Part shown: piece by piece, positions 1-7,102 of the stretch
Layout: the number at the start of each line of letters is the position of its first letter
Numbering within the stretch: the first letter of the stretch is position 1
DNA from: Actinophytocola sp044466355
GTDB taxonomy: Bacteria; Actinomycetota; Actinomycetes; Mycobacteriales; Pseudonocardiaceae
Length of the DNA: 64,000 bases
Assembly (NCBI RefSeq): GCF_044466355.1
Contig: NZ_JBITMQ010000022.1
Coordinates: forward strand, 51,012-115,011
Direction: 5' to 3'
Position numbers and translations under genes: made by a program
Notes under the pieces: model-generated
Seen by the model: the letters and a program-made list of their open reading frames with translations, nothing else
The model's database searches: none
What the model was told of the DNA's origin: nothing

Positions 1-1
1 C

Positions 2-190
2 AGGCGCTGGTACCCGCGGATCTACTACGCGCAGCCCGACAAGGGCCTCACCCACCGCGCGCTCGCGGACATCAGGGAGTCGATCCGGGAGCTGGAGTAC
101 TACCGGGGCACCGCGTTCGTCCCGGCCCCCGGGCCGACGAGCGACCAGGCAAAAGCCGTGGCAGAGGGCCTGATGAACCGCAAGCCCTGA
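2..190 (+). CDS. 3' end of an unidentified protein (partial)
   Basis: An open frame enters from outside the window and ends in TGA at 188-190, giving about 62 C-terminal residues. The visible part begins RRWYPRIYYAQPDKG, continues with a charged helix-like stretch (ADIRESIRELEYYRG) and ends with a flexible tail (AEGLMNRKP). Codon use is typical high-GC actinomycete. I do not recognise a family from this fragment, and the start lies upstream. The tRNA-His gene follows 62 bases later on the same strand. Confidence 0.6.
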   Translation, partial: RRWYPRIYYAQPDKGLTHRALADIRESIRELEYYRGTAFVPAPGPTSDQAKAVAEGLMNRKP

Positions 191-252
191 CCTGCTGTCG
201 GACCGTCCACCGGGCACGTTACGATATGTGCGCTGCCCGCTGCGGCGGCGAT

Positions 253-326
253 GGTGGGTGTAGCTCAGCTGGTAGAGCACCTGGTTGTGGTCCAGGATGT
301 CGCGGGTTCAAGTCCCGTCACTCACC
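253..326 (+). tRNA. tRNA-His (GTG)
   Basis: A full cloverleaf can be drawn. The acceptor stem GTGGGTG pairs with CACTCAC (one G-T pair). The D arm is GCTC/GAGC, the anticodon stem CCTGG/CCAGG encloses the loop TTGTGGT with anticodon GTG, and the T arm GCGGG-TTCAAGT-CCCGT follows. The base before the acceptor stem is G, matching the G-1 that is diagnostic of tRNA-His, and it faces C73. CCA is not encoded. Confidence 0.95.
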
Positions 327-565
327 CGTGGATGACCCTGTTCGGTGGCCCTTCGGGGCCACCTTCCCGGGCGGGTTCGTCATCATGTTGGGGGGCCGAG
401 CCCCCCCAAACCCCCCACGGTGCCGTTGGTTCGGCCTGACTGCGTGGCTGGCTTTTCAACAGGACGACCCCGTTTGGTGGCCCCCACGGTGTGGTGTGGT
501 GTGGCCGTCCTTGACACACGCCCCCCCCCCCCGGAAGCGGGGCTCCCGGGGGGGTGTTGTCGGTG
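327..565. other. Low-complexity intergenic region after tRNA-His
   Basis: No convincing gene is seen. The stretch contains runs of G and C (a run of 12 C at 521-532, and GGGGGG facing CCCCCCC at about 390-412 that could fold into a hairpin) and a short GGTGT tandem at about 488-502. The short open frames crossing it also run through the tRNA and are not credible. Confidence 0.5.
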
Positions 566-1777
566 CTAGCGTTTGCCGCCCTTCGTCCACTGGGGCCACG
601 GGATCTGCCAGTCGCCCAGGCCGTCCCATGACTCCAGGACCGGGCCGCCGCTGTTCTTCACGACGATCACGTCGCCCTTCTGGCTGATCTCCTGCAGCCA
701 GGCGGCGTTCTCCGTGGTCATGTTGATGCAGCCGTGGCTCACGTTCCGGTGGCCCTGGTCGCCCACCGACCAGGGGGCCGAGTGGTAGAAGATGCCGCTG
801 TTCGACATGCGGCTCGCCACCGCCACCGTCGTCCGGTAGCCCTCCGCCGCGTCCGTCGGCACGCCGTACGTGCTCGAGTCCATCGTGTAGTTCGTGTGCT
901 CGCTCATGACCACGTAGGTGCCCGACGGGGTCTCGTGGCCCGGCTTGCCCATCGAGATCGGGATCGTCCGCGCGACCTTGCCGTTCACCGTGACCGTCAT
1001 CTTGTGGGTGCCGCCGTCCGCCGTGGCGACGATGGCCTTTCCGACGGTGACGTTGACCACCCGGCTCTCGTTGCCGAACACGCCGTTGCCGAAGTCCTTG
1101 CCGAAGATCGCCGCGTTGATCGTGATCTTCGTCCCGGGCGCCCAGTACGTCTTCGGTCGCCAGTGGACCTCACTGTCGGAGAACCAGTAGAACGCGCCCT
1201 CGGTGCGCGGGGTCGTCGCGATCTGGACGGCCCGCTCCACCGCCGCCTTGTTCTCGATGTCCACGTCGAAGTAGAAGGCCAGCGGCTGCCCCACGCCCAC
1301 GGTCTGCCCGTCCAGCGGGTTCATCGACACGTCCGCCCTCAGCCGCGGCGTGGCCGTGGTGAACACCGACTTCACCGTCGCACGCTTCTCGTCGGAGCCC
1401 TTGCCCGACGCGGTCGCCGTGTAGGTCCTGCCGAACCCGAGCGGCTCGGTCGTCTGCCACGTCGTCTTGTCCGGCGACAACTGGCCCTTGACCTGCTCAC
1501 CCTGCTCGTTGACCACGCGCACCTGCGTGAGCATGCCGTCCACCGCCGCGATCGTGACCGGGTTGCCCGGCACCACGTCCGCGGCCTTGTCGGCGGGCGT
1601 GATCGCGAGCCTCACCGGCTTCTTCGGCGGCGCCGGTTTCGCACTCGACGACGTCGTCGGCTTGTCCGTCGCGGGGGCGGACTCGGCCGCACCGGTCGTA
1701 CAAGACGTGATCATCAACACTGCGAGGCCCAGCACCCCGCCCATCAGCGGCCCCCGCCGCCGACCACCCCAGCCCAT
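566..1777 (-). CDS. L,D-transpeptidase lipoprotein (YkuD domain, Ig-like N-terminal domains)
   Basis: This protein probably forms 3-3 cross-links in peptidoglycan outside the membrane. From the ATG at 1777 it has an n-region with three Arg, a hydrophobic core and a lipobox ending ITSC, so it should be lipid-anchored. A Ser/Thr/Pro/Ala linker follows. Then come Ig-like domains of the mycobacterial LdtMt2 kind and a C-terminal YkuD catalytic domain with the signature SHGCINMTTENAAWL, whose Cys is the nucleophile and whose His is upstream (FYHSAPWSVGDQGHRNVSHGC). The gene is monocistronic between tRNA-His and tRNA-Lys. An ATG at 1792 or GTG at 1813 would lengthen the signal region. 1777 is preferred because GGGGCGG precedes it and the signal length is then normal. 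Confidence 0.9.
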   Translation of the reverse strand: MGWGGRRRGPLMGGVLGLAVLMITSCTTGAAESAPATDKPTTSSSAKPAPPKKPVRLAITPADKAADVVPGNPVTIAAVDGMLTQVRVVNEQGEQVKGQLSPDKTTWQTTEPLGFGRTYTATASGKGSDEKRATVKSVFTTATPRLRADVSMNPLDGQTVGVGQPLAFYFDVDIENKAAVERAVQIATTPRTEGAFYWFSDSEVHWRPKTYWAPGTKITINAAIFGKDFGNGVFGNESRVVNVTVGKAIVATADGGTHKMTVTVNGKVARTIPISMGKPGHETPSGTYVVMSEHTNYTMDSSTYGVPTDAAEGYRTTVAVASRMSNSGIFYHSAPWSVGDQGHRNVSHGCINMTTENAAWLQEISQKGDVIVVKNSGGPVLESWDGLGDWQIPWPQWTKGGKR

Positions 1778-1940
1778 CACACACCGCCCCATTTGCCCGT
1801 GATCGTCATGCACAGTGTGCCGGATGCGTCCAACGCCCTGGAGCAGGCCATCCGCATCAATGGGGAATCCGGTTTCAGGGGTCTCCAGACCACGTGATAC
1901 CGTTCTTCACGTCGCGCCGGAGAGATCCTCTCCGACACGC

Positions 1941-2016
1941 GCGCCGCTAGCTCAACTGGCAGAGCAGCTGGCTCTTAACCAGCGGGTTCGGGGTTCGAGT
2001 CCCTGGCGGCGTACCA
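1941..2016 (+). tRNA. tRNA-Lys (CTT)
   Basis: A complete cloverleaf is present. The acceptor stem GCGCCGC pairs with GCGGCGT (terminal G-T), the D arm is GCTC/GAGC, and the anticodon stem GCTGG/CCAGC has loop CTCTTAA with anticodon CTT. The T arm is CGGGG-TTCGAGT-CCCTG. The discriminator A and CCA are encoded at 2013-2016. A strong hairpin terminator follows directly. Confidence 0.96.
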
Positions 2017-2020
2017 CGGG

Positions 2021-2062
2021 ACCGCAGGTCAGCATACGCGCTGACCTGCGGTTCTGTTTTTT
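2021..2062 (+). terminator. Rho-independent terminator of tRNA-Lys
   Basis: A perfect 13-bp stem (ACCGCAGGTCAGC, 2021-2033, with its complement at 2040-2052) closes a 6-base loop and is followed by TCTGTTTTTT (2053-2062). It lies 4 bases after the encoded CCA of tRNA-Lys, as expected for a terminator of a monocistronic tRNA. Confidence 0.92.
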
Positions 2063-2113
2063 ACAGGTCGCTTCCGCGCTGGCTCCGACCGTCCACCGTC
2101 GCCTGATGGGTGC

Positions 2114-2422
2114 TCAGCGGCGGGCATGGGCGGAGAGCAAGATCAACAACAGCTCGCCAACCACAGCTTCGTTGACCCTGGGGTGCTGGCCGACCGAGTT
2201 TGATCTCCAGCGCAACTCCAGAGTGCTTGCCAGGAGTTCGAGCATGTCCGGGTACAACCGCCGGGCGGCGGCCATCGCGGCGTGACCGTAATGGGCGGCG
2301 AGCCGGAGCTCCGCGTCACGAGAACCCTGGTCCCCGACCATCCGCGTGGTGACGACTCCGCGTACGTCGTCCGGGACGGCGTAGCGGTCACCGTCGTGGG
2401 ACACGACCAGCCCGGCGGACAC
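2114..2422 (-). CDS. Small hypothetical protein, possibly the remnant of a frameshifted gene
   Basis: The open frame from GTG 2422 encodes about 102 residues with a protein-like pattern: AELVSAGLVVSHDG looks like the end of a winged-helix domain and a helical half follows. No clear ribosome site precedes the GTG. In another minus-strand frame just upstream (about 2440-2545) a protein-like stretch (YRYVMLLNVVHAAIEVGAM) runs into a stop exactly where this frame becomes protein-like (AVGQVLAEL). The two could be halves of one regulator-like gene split by a frameshift, or this could be chance. I assign no function. Confidence 0.35.
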   Translation of the reverse strand: MSAGLVVSHDGDRYAVPDDVRGVVTTRMVGDQGSRDAELRLAAHYGHAAMAAARRLYPDMLELLASTLELRWRSNSVGQHPRVNEAVVGELLLILLSAHARR

Positions 2423-2643
2423 CAGCTCCGCGAGGACCTGGCCTACTGCATCGCCCCGACCTCGATCGCCGCGTGCACAACGTTAAGCAGCATCACGTAG
2501 CGATATGAGCAGGCAAGGTTCCACACCGCGTGCAGCCTTCTCGCAACACTTACCTCCGCGTATTAGCCCGCGATGCTTGCCATCTTCCCGCAGAGCGCTC
2601 TAGCGTAATATCGCTCCTCGTGAAGCGTAAGTAGGAAGGTGTC

Positions 2644-3219
2644 ATGTCAGGACGTCCACGCGATCCAGAACTCGAGCAGCGTCTGCTCTCCGCGGCGTGG
2701 CTGCTGTTGACCAGTGAGGGCTACGACGCCTTCACCCTGGCGCGGATCGCGACCGACGCGAACGCCCATCGCAGCGACGTCTACCGGCGATGGCAGACCA
2801 AGGCGCAGGCGGTCACCGCGGCGCTGGCCAAGCATCTGCCACCGATCCCGGAGGTGGACACCGGCTCGCTCTACCTCGACCTGCGGGCGATCGTCGACGG
2901 CCTGGCGACGGCATGGTCCGCGCCGTGGATGGACGGGCTGGTCGGGCTGCTGGCGGACCTGCGCCGTGACCCCGAGGCCGAAGCGGCCTTCCAGGCGATG
3001 GCCGGCCGGCGGCGGGGTGTCGTGGCCGCGGTGATCGAGCGTGCCGTGCACCGCGGCGAGATCCCCGAGCCAGTCAACCCGTACCTGCCAGGTGACCTCC
3101 TGGAGGGTCCACTGATGCACCGTCAGATGCTCACGCGGCGGCCGATCACGTCCGAGGACCTCGACCTGATCGCGCAGTCGGCCCACTGGCTGCTCACCAG
3201 GACGCGGGTGACCCGATGA
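2644..3219 (+). CDS. TetR/AcrR-family transcriptional regulator
   Basis: The N-terminus (about residues 10-60) is a TetR helix-turn-helix domain: LLSAAWLLLTSEGYDAFTL, then the recognition segment DANAHRSDVYRRWQTKAQ. The C-terminal ligand-binding half is helical, of the TetR_C kind with RRDPEAEAAFQAM. Its 191 residues are normal for the family. The ATG at 2644 has AGGAAGG 5-8 bases upstream. The stop overlaps the ATG of the amidase gene by four bases, so it is the first gene of the amidase/hydrolase/CoA-ligase operon and probably controls that operon together with itself. The inducer is unknown. Confidence 0.9.
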   Translation: MSGRPRDPELEQRLLSAAWLLLTSEGYDAFTLARIATDANAHRSDVYRRWQTKAQAVTAALAKHLPPIPEVDTGSLYLDLRAIVDGLATAWSAPWMDGLVGLLADLRRDPEAEAAFQAMAGRRRGVVAAVIERAVHRGEIPEPVNPYLPGDLLEGPLMHRQMLTRRPITSEDLDLIAQSAHWLLTRTRVTR

Positions 3220-4643
3220 CCGAGCCGCACGAACTCTCCGCGGCCGAGCAGCTGCGCGCGCTACGCGACCGGGACATCTCCTCGCGCGAGCTGACGCAGC
3301 ACTACCTGAACCGCATCGACAAGCTCGACGACGAGCTCGGCGCGTTCGTCACCCGCACTCCGGAACTCGCCCTCGAGGAAGCCGCCCGTGCCGACGAGCT
3401 GCTGGGGCGCGGCGAGTGGTCACCGCTGCGCGGGCTGCCGATCGGTATCAAGGACACCAACCCGACCGCGGGCATCCGAACCACGTTGGGTTCGGCCGCA
3501 CTCGCCGACAACGTGCCGGCAGAGGACTCATGGACCGTGGGCCTGCTGCGCCGGGCCGGCGCGGTCGTGCTCGGCAAGACCAATGTGCCGGAGTTCGGCG
3601 TCACCTGCTTCACCGAGAACGACGTCACCCCGCGCCCCGCGGTCACGCCGTATGACCCCAGCCGTTACTCGAGTGGCTCCAGCGGCGGCGCGGCCACCGC
3701 CGTGGCGGCCGGGATGCTGCCGATAGCTCATGGCAGCGACGGCGCCGGTTCGGGCCGTACGCCGGCCGCCTGCTGCCACCTCGTCGCGGTGAAGCCGAGC
3801 CGCGGCCTGGTGAGCATGGCTCCGGCGACCTCCTTCTTCAGTCCCGGCATCGAGACGCCGATCGCACGTACGGTGTCCGACGCGGCGTTGCTGCTGGACG
3901 TCATGGCGCGGCCGTGGCCGGGCGATCTCCACGGCTGGCGTCCCGCGCGGAGCTTCGCGGACGCGATCGGGCAGCAGCCGCCCGGAGGGCTGCGGATCGC
4001 GATGTGGACCCAGACCGGGCTGGACGGGATCGACTCGCACCCGGAGTCGGTTCGTGCCGTCCAGCGCGCGGCGACCCTGCTCCGCGAACTCGGGCACGAG
4101 GTACGGGAGATCGCGATCCCCGCCCGCTACACCGAGTCGGTGCGGCAGGCGATCTTCCAGTGGTTCGAGACCCGCACCGCGGCCTCGGTCCCGGCTCTCA
4201 TCCCGCCCGAGCGACGGCACCTGCTCATGCCGTACACACGCCATCTGCTCGCGGCGGGCGAGACGCGATCCGCCGTCGACGTCGAACTCGGGCAGGCGAC
4301 TCTCGCGCAGTACGCCAGTACCTTCCTCGACGCACTCGCCGACTTCGACGTCGCGTTGACGCCGACGACCAACGGTCCGGCCGTGCCACTCGGCCACTAC
4401 CTCGCGGACGGGATCGAGCAGGTTCCCGACCGGATGCTGGCCTGGTCGTGTCACACGCCGTGGGCGAACTTCACCGGCGCACCGGCCGTCGCGCTCCCGT
4501 CGCACCAGGACCGCGACGGGCTGCCCGTCGGCGTGCAGCTTGTCGGCCGCGCACGGCACGACGGCCGGCTGCTCGCGCTCGCCGCCCAGCTCGAACGCGC
4601 CGGCCTGTGGGCCGACACCCACCCGCCCTGCTGGTATCTGTGA
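3216..4643 (+). CDS. Amidase signature-family amidohydrolase
   Basis: This 475-residue enzyme of the amidase signature family hydrolyses a carboxamide to acid and ammonia; the substrate is unknown. The Ser-cisSer-Lys triad is visible: Lys in GLPIGIKDTN, cis-Ser in SSGSSGGAA and nucleophile Ser in GSDGAGSGRTPA. The last motif differs from the common GSDGGGSIRIPA, so substrate preference may be unusual. Its start overlaps the TetR stop (ATGA), which implies translational coupling. An alpha/beta hydrolase follows after 13 bases. No signal peptide is seen, so it is cytoplasmic. Confidence 0.9.
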   Translation: MTEPHELSAAEQLRALRDRDISSRELTQHYLNRIDKLDDELGAFVTRTPELALEEAARADELLGRGEWSPLRGLPIGIKDTNPTAGIRTTLGSAALADNVPAEDSWTVGLLRRAGAVVLGKTNVPEFGVTCFTENDVTPRPAVTPYDPSRYSSGSSGGAATAVAAGMLPIAHGSDGAGSGRTPAACCHLVAVKPSRGLVSMAPATSFFSPGIETPIARTVSDAALLLDVMARPWPGDLHGWRPARSFADAIGQQPPGGLRIAMWTQTGLDGIDSHPESVRAVQRAATLLRELGHEVREIAIPARYTESVRQAIFQWFETRTAASVPALIPPERRHLLMPYTRHLLAAGETRSAVDVELGQATLAQYASTFLDALADFDVALTPTTNGPAVPLGHYLADGIEQVPDRMLAWSCHTPWANFTGAPAVALPSHQDRDGLPVGVQLVGRARHDGRLLALAAQLERAGLWADTHPPCWYL

Positions 4644-4656
4644 AAGGTCGAGCGTC

Positions 4657-5565
4657 ATGGCAGTAGACGGTTTCTCGCGCGGCACGCCCCCGGGGCTCGC
4701 CCCAGGCCGGGGCCTGACCGAACGGCTCGTGGAGCTTCCCGGCGGACGGCGCCTTCGCGCGGTTGTGGCCGGTGACGCACGCGGTCCGCTCGTCGTCTTC
4801 GAGGCCGGTATGAGTGCGCCGGCCGCGGAGTGGGTGCACACCCAGCGGCAAGTCAGCGAGCGGGCCCGCACGGTCAGCTACGACCGCGCCGGCTATGGCG
4901 GCAGCGACGACGCCACCGACGACCGCTCACTCGAACACCTCGCCGACGACCTGGCCGCCCTGCTCGACGCGCTGGACGAGACCGAGCCCGTCGTCCTCGT
5001 CGGGCACAGCTGGGGCGGGCCGATCCTGCGGACCTTCGCCCACCACCATCCGCAGCGCGTCGCCGGCCTGGTTTTCGTCGACGCGACACTCGCCGAGGTC
5101 ATGTCCCCGACGCTCGCGAGAGTGAACGCGGCCTCGTTCCGCGTCATGTCGGTGCTGGCCATGATCGGGGCGACCCGGCTGATCGAGCGGATGTCCTTTC
5201 CGCGGGGAATCTCCTCGGAGATCAGCGACGACGACCGCGCGATCCTGCTGCGCGACTACGCATGCAGCCGGGCAATGCGTGCGGGCAGGCGGGAGGCCGC
5301 ACAGATCGTGGCCGGCTTGCCGTTGCTGCGCCGGCTCCAGGCCACCGGGACGCCCGACGTCCCGACCGTCTGCCTGCAGGCCGGCCGCGTGGACCGCGGC
5401 ATGGCCAAGCTCCGCCCGCTGTTGAACCGGACGGCAGCCGACCTCATGACCGCCGCCCCACAGGGCAAAGTCGTCGTGGTCGAGGACATCGGACATCTCA
5501 TCCCGCAGGAACACCCGAACGTAGTACGCGACACGATCTTCGACCTGCTCGCCGTCACGGACTGA
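4657..5565 (+). CDS. Alpha/beta hydrolase
   Basis: A 302-residue single-domain alpha/beta hydrolase of the esterase/peroxidase-like type. The nucleophile elbow is GHSWGG (VVLVGHSWGGPIL), the strand-helix region before it carries YDRAGYGGSD, and the catalytic His is probably in EDIGHLIPQEHP. The ATG at 4657 was chosen because it starts just upstream of the conserved LVELPGGRRLRAV strand and has AAAGG about 9 bases upstream; the frame is open further up inside the amidase gene, but that part has no homology-like pattern. It lies between the amidase and the acyl-CoA ligase in one operon, so it may release an acyl group used by them (inference). Confidence 0.88.
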   Translation: MAVDGFSRGTPPGLAPGRGLTERLVELPGGRRLRAVVAGDARGPLVVFEAGMSAPAAEWVHTQRQVSERARTVSYDRAGYGGSDDATDDRSLEHLADDLAALLDALDETEPVVLVGHSWGGPILRTFAHHHPQRVAGLVFVDATLAEVMSPTLARVNAASFRVMSVLAMIGATRLIERMSFPRGISSEISDDDRAILLRDYACSRAMRAGRREAAQIVAGLPLLRRLQATGTPDVPTVCLQAGRVDRGMAKLRPLLNRTAADLMTAAPQGKVVVVEDIGHLIPQEHPNVVRDTIFDLLAVTD

Positions 5566-5575
5566 GGAAGGACTC

Positions 5576-7102
5576 ATGGTCACCTCTGGCACGGCACCGG
5601 CCGGCACTCCGATAGGCGTCGCCCTCGCAGACCTCGCCCGCCGCGCACCGGACGCGGCGGCCGTCACCGACCCGCGGCGGACGGTGAGCCGCCGCGAACT
5701 CGAGCAACGCACCAACCGACTGGCCCGCGCCTACGCGGCACGTGGAGGGCGGGAGGGCGACTTCGTCACCATCGCCCTGCCCAACGGGATCGAGTTCGTC
5801 GAGGCGGCCATCGCCACCTGGAAGCTCGGTGCGACCCCGCAGCCGCTCTCCCACCGGCTGCCCGAACGAGAGCTGCGCTCGATCGTCGACCTGGTGGCGC
5901 CGAAGCTGGTCGTCGGACTCGACGCCGACTCCGGAGCGGCGCACGTCCCGGCCGGGTTCGAGCCCGCCCCGGAACTCGATGACCAGCCGCTTCCGCCAGC
6001 GATCGCCCCGAGCTTGAAGGCTCCGACGTCCGGGGGCAGCACGGGTACTCCGAAGATCATCGTCTCGACCGAGCCCGCCGTGGCCGAGGGGCTCACGGGG
6101 CTCGCCGCCCTGCTGCGGATGAGTGATTCGTCGGTTGTGCTCTGCACCGGACCGCTGTCGCACAACGGGCCGTTCCTGTTCTCACTGGCCGGGCTGCTAC
6201 TCGGGGTGCACGTCGTCGTCATGGACCGCTTTGACGCCGAGCAGGCGCTGGAACTCGTGCAGCGTCATCGCGTCACCTGGATGTACAGCGTGCCGACCAT
6301 GCTGCACCGTTTCGTCAAGCTTCCCGCGCCACTACGCGAACGCTTCGACCTCACGACACTGCGCACCGTCGTCACCATGGCGGCGCCGTGCGCGCAATGG
6401 CTGAAGGAAGCGTGCGTGGCCTGGCTCGGCCCCGATCGTCTACTCGAGTTGTACGCGGCGACCGAAGCTCACGCGGCCACGGTCATCGACGGGCACGGCT
6501 GGCTGGCCCGCCCGGGTTCGGTCGGGCGGCCGGTCATGGGCCAGATCTCTGTTCGGGACAGCGACGGCACCGAACTGCCCAGCGGCGGAACCGGCGAGAT
6601 CTGGATGCGCCGCAGCACGGACCTCGCGGCGCCCTACCGCTACATCGGTGCCCGCCCACGCGTGAGCACCGACGGGTGGGAGTCGGTCGGCGACCGGGGC
6701 CGGCTCGACGCGGACGGGTACCTCTACCTGGCCGACCGGATGACCGACATGATCATCGTCGGCGGCTCCAACGTGTACCCCGCCGAGGTGGAGGCGGTGT
6801 TGGAGGAACACCCGGACGTGCACAGCGCATGCGTGATCGGTCTCCCCGACGAGGAGTACGGACAAGTGCCGCACGCCGTCGTGCAGACCGACTCCGCCGC
6901 ATTCGACGCCGACGCGTTGACGTCCTACCTACGCAGCCGCATCGCGCCGTACAAAGTGCCGCGCAGCTACGAGTTCACGAGTGAGCCCTTGCGGGACGAG
7001 GCAGGAAAGCTGCGCCGCGCACTACATACGCAGCGCCCCAGCCGGGTCTACCGGCTGGGGCACAGTGGTGTGTCAGGCGATCGTGCTGCGGAAAGCTCGT
7101 AG
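5576..7102 (+). CDS. AMP-binding acyl-CoA synthetase/ligase
   Basis: An ANL-superfamily enzyme of 508 residues that activates a carboxylic acid with ATP and loads it on CoA. Visible core motifs are the P-loop-like STGTPK (TSGGSTGTPK), ELYAATEAHA (A5), VGDRGRLDADGYLYLADR (A7/A8 with hinge) and the C-terminal lysine in DEAGKLRR. Start ATG 5576 has AGGAAGG upstream. It closes the TetR-led operon and could activate the acid made by the amidase or hydrolase. Its last ten codons overlap the 3' end of the convergent copA gene by 30 bases, and no terminator fits between the two. Confidence 0.92.
   Translation: MVTSGTAPAGTPIGVALADLARRAPDAAAVTDPRRTVSRRELEQRTNRLARAYAARGGREGDFVTIALPNGIEFVEAAIATWKLGATPQPLSHRLPERELRSIVDLVAPKLVVGLDADSGAAHVPAGFEPAPELDDQPLPPAIAPSLKAPTSGGSTGTPKIIVSTEPAVAEGLTGLAALLRMSDSSVVLCTGPLSHNGPFLFSLAGLLLGVHVVVMDRFDAEQALELVQRHRVTWMYSVPTMLHRFVKLPAPLRERFDLTTLRTVVTMAAPCAQWLKEACVAWLGPDRLLELYAATEAHAATVIDGHGWLARPGSVGRPVMGQISVRDSDGTELPSGGTGEIWMRRSTDLAAPYRYIGARPRVSTDGWESVGDRGRLDADGYLYLADRMTDMIIVGGSNVYPAEVEAVLEEHPDVHSACVIGLPDEEYGQVPHAVVQTDSAAFDADALTSYLRSRIAPYKVPRSYEFTSEPLRDEAGKLRRALHTQRPSRVYRLGHSGVSGDRAAESS

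Noticed and set aside
226..687. Short plus-strand protein across the first tRNA
   Set aside because: It runs through tRNA-His and the C/G-rich spacer and overlaps the L,D-transpeptidase antisense; no protein-like pattern.
253..2062. Genomic island integrated at tRNA-His or tRNA-Lys
   Set aside because: No integrase gene and no second copy of a tRNA 3' end was seen in the window.
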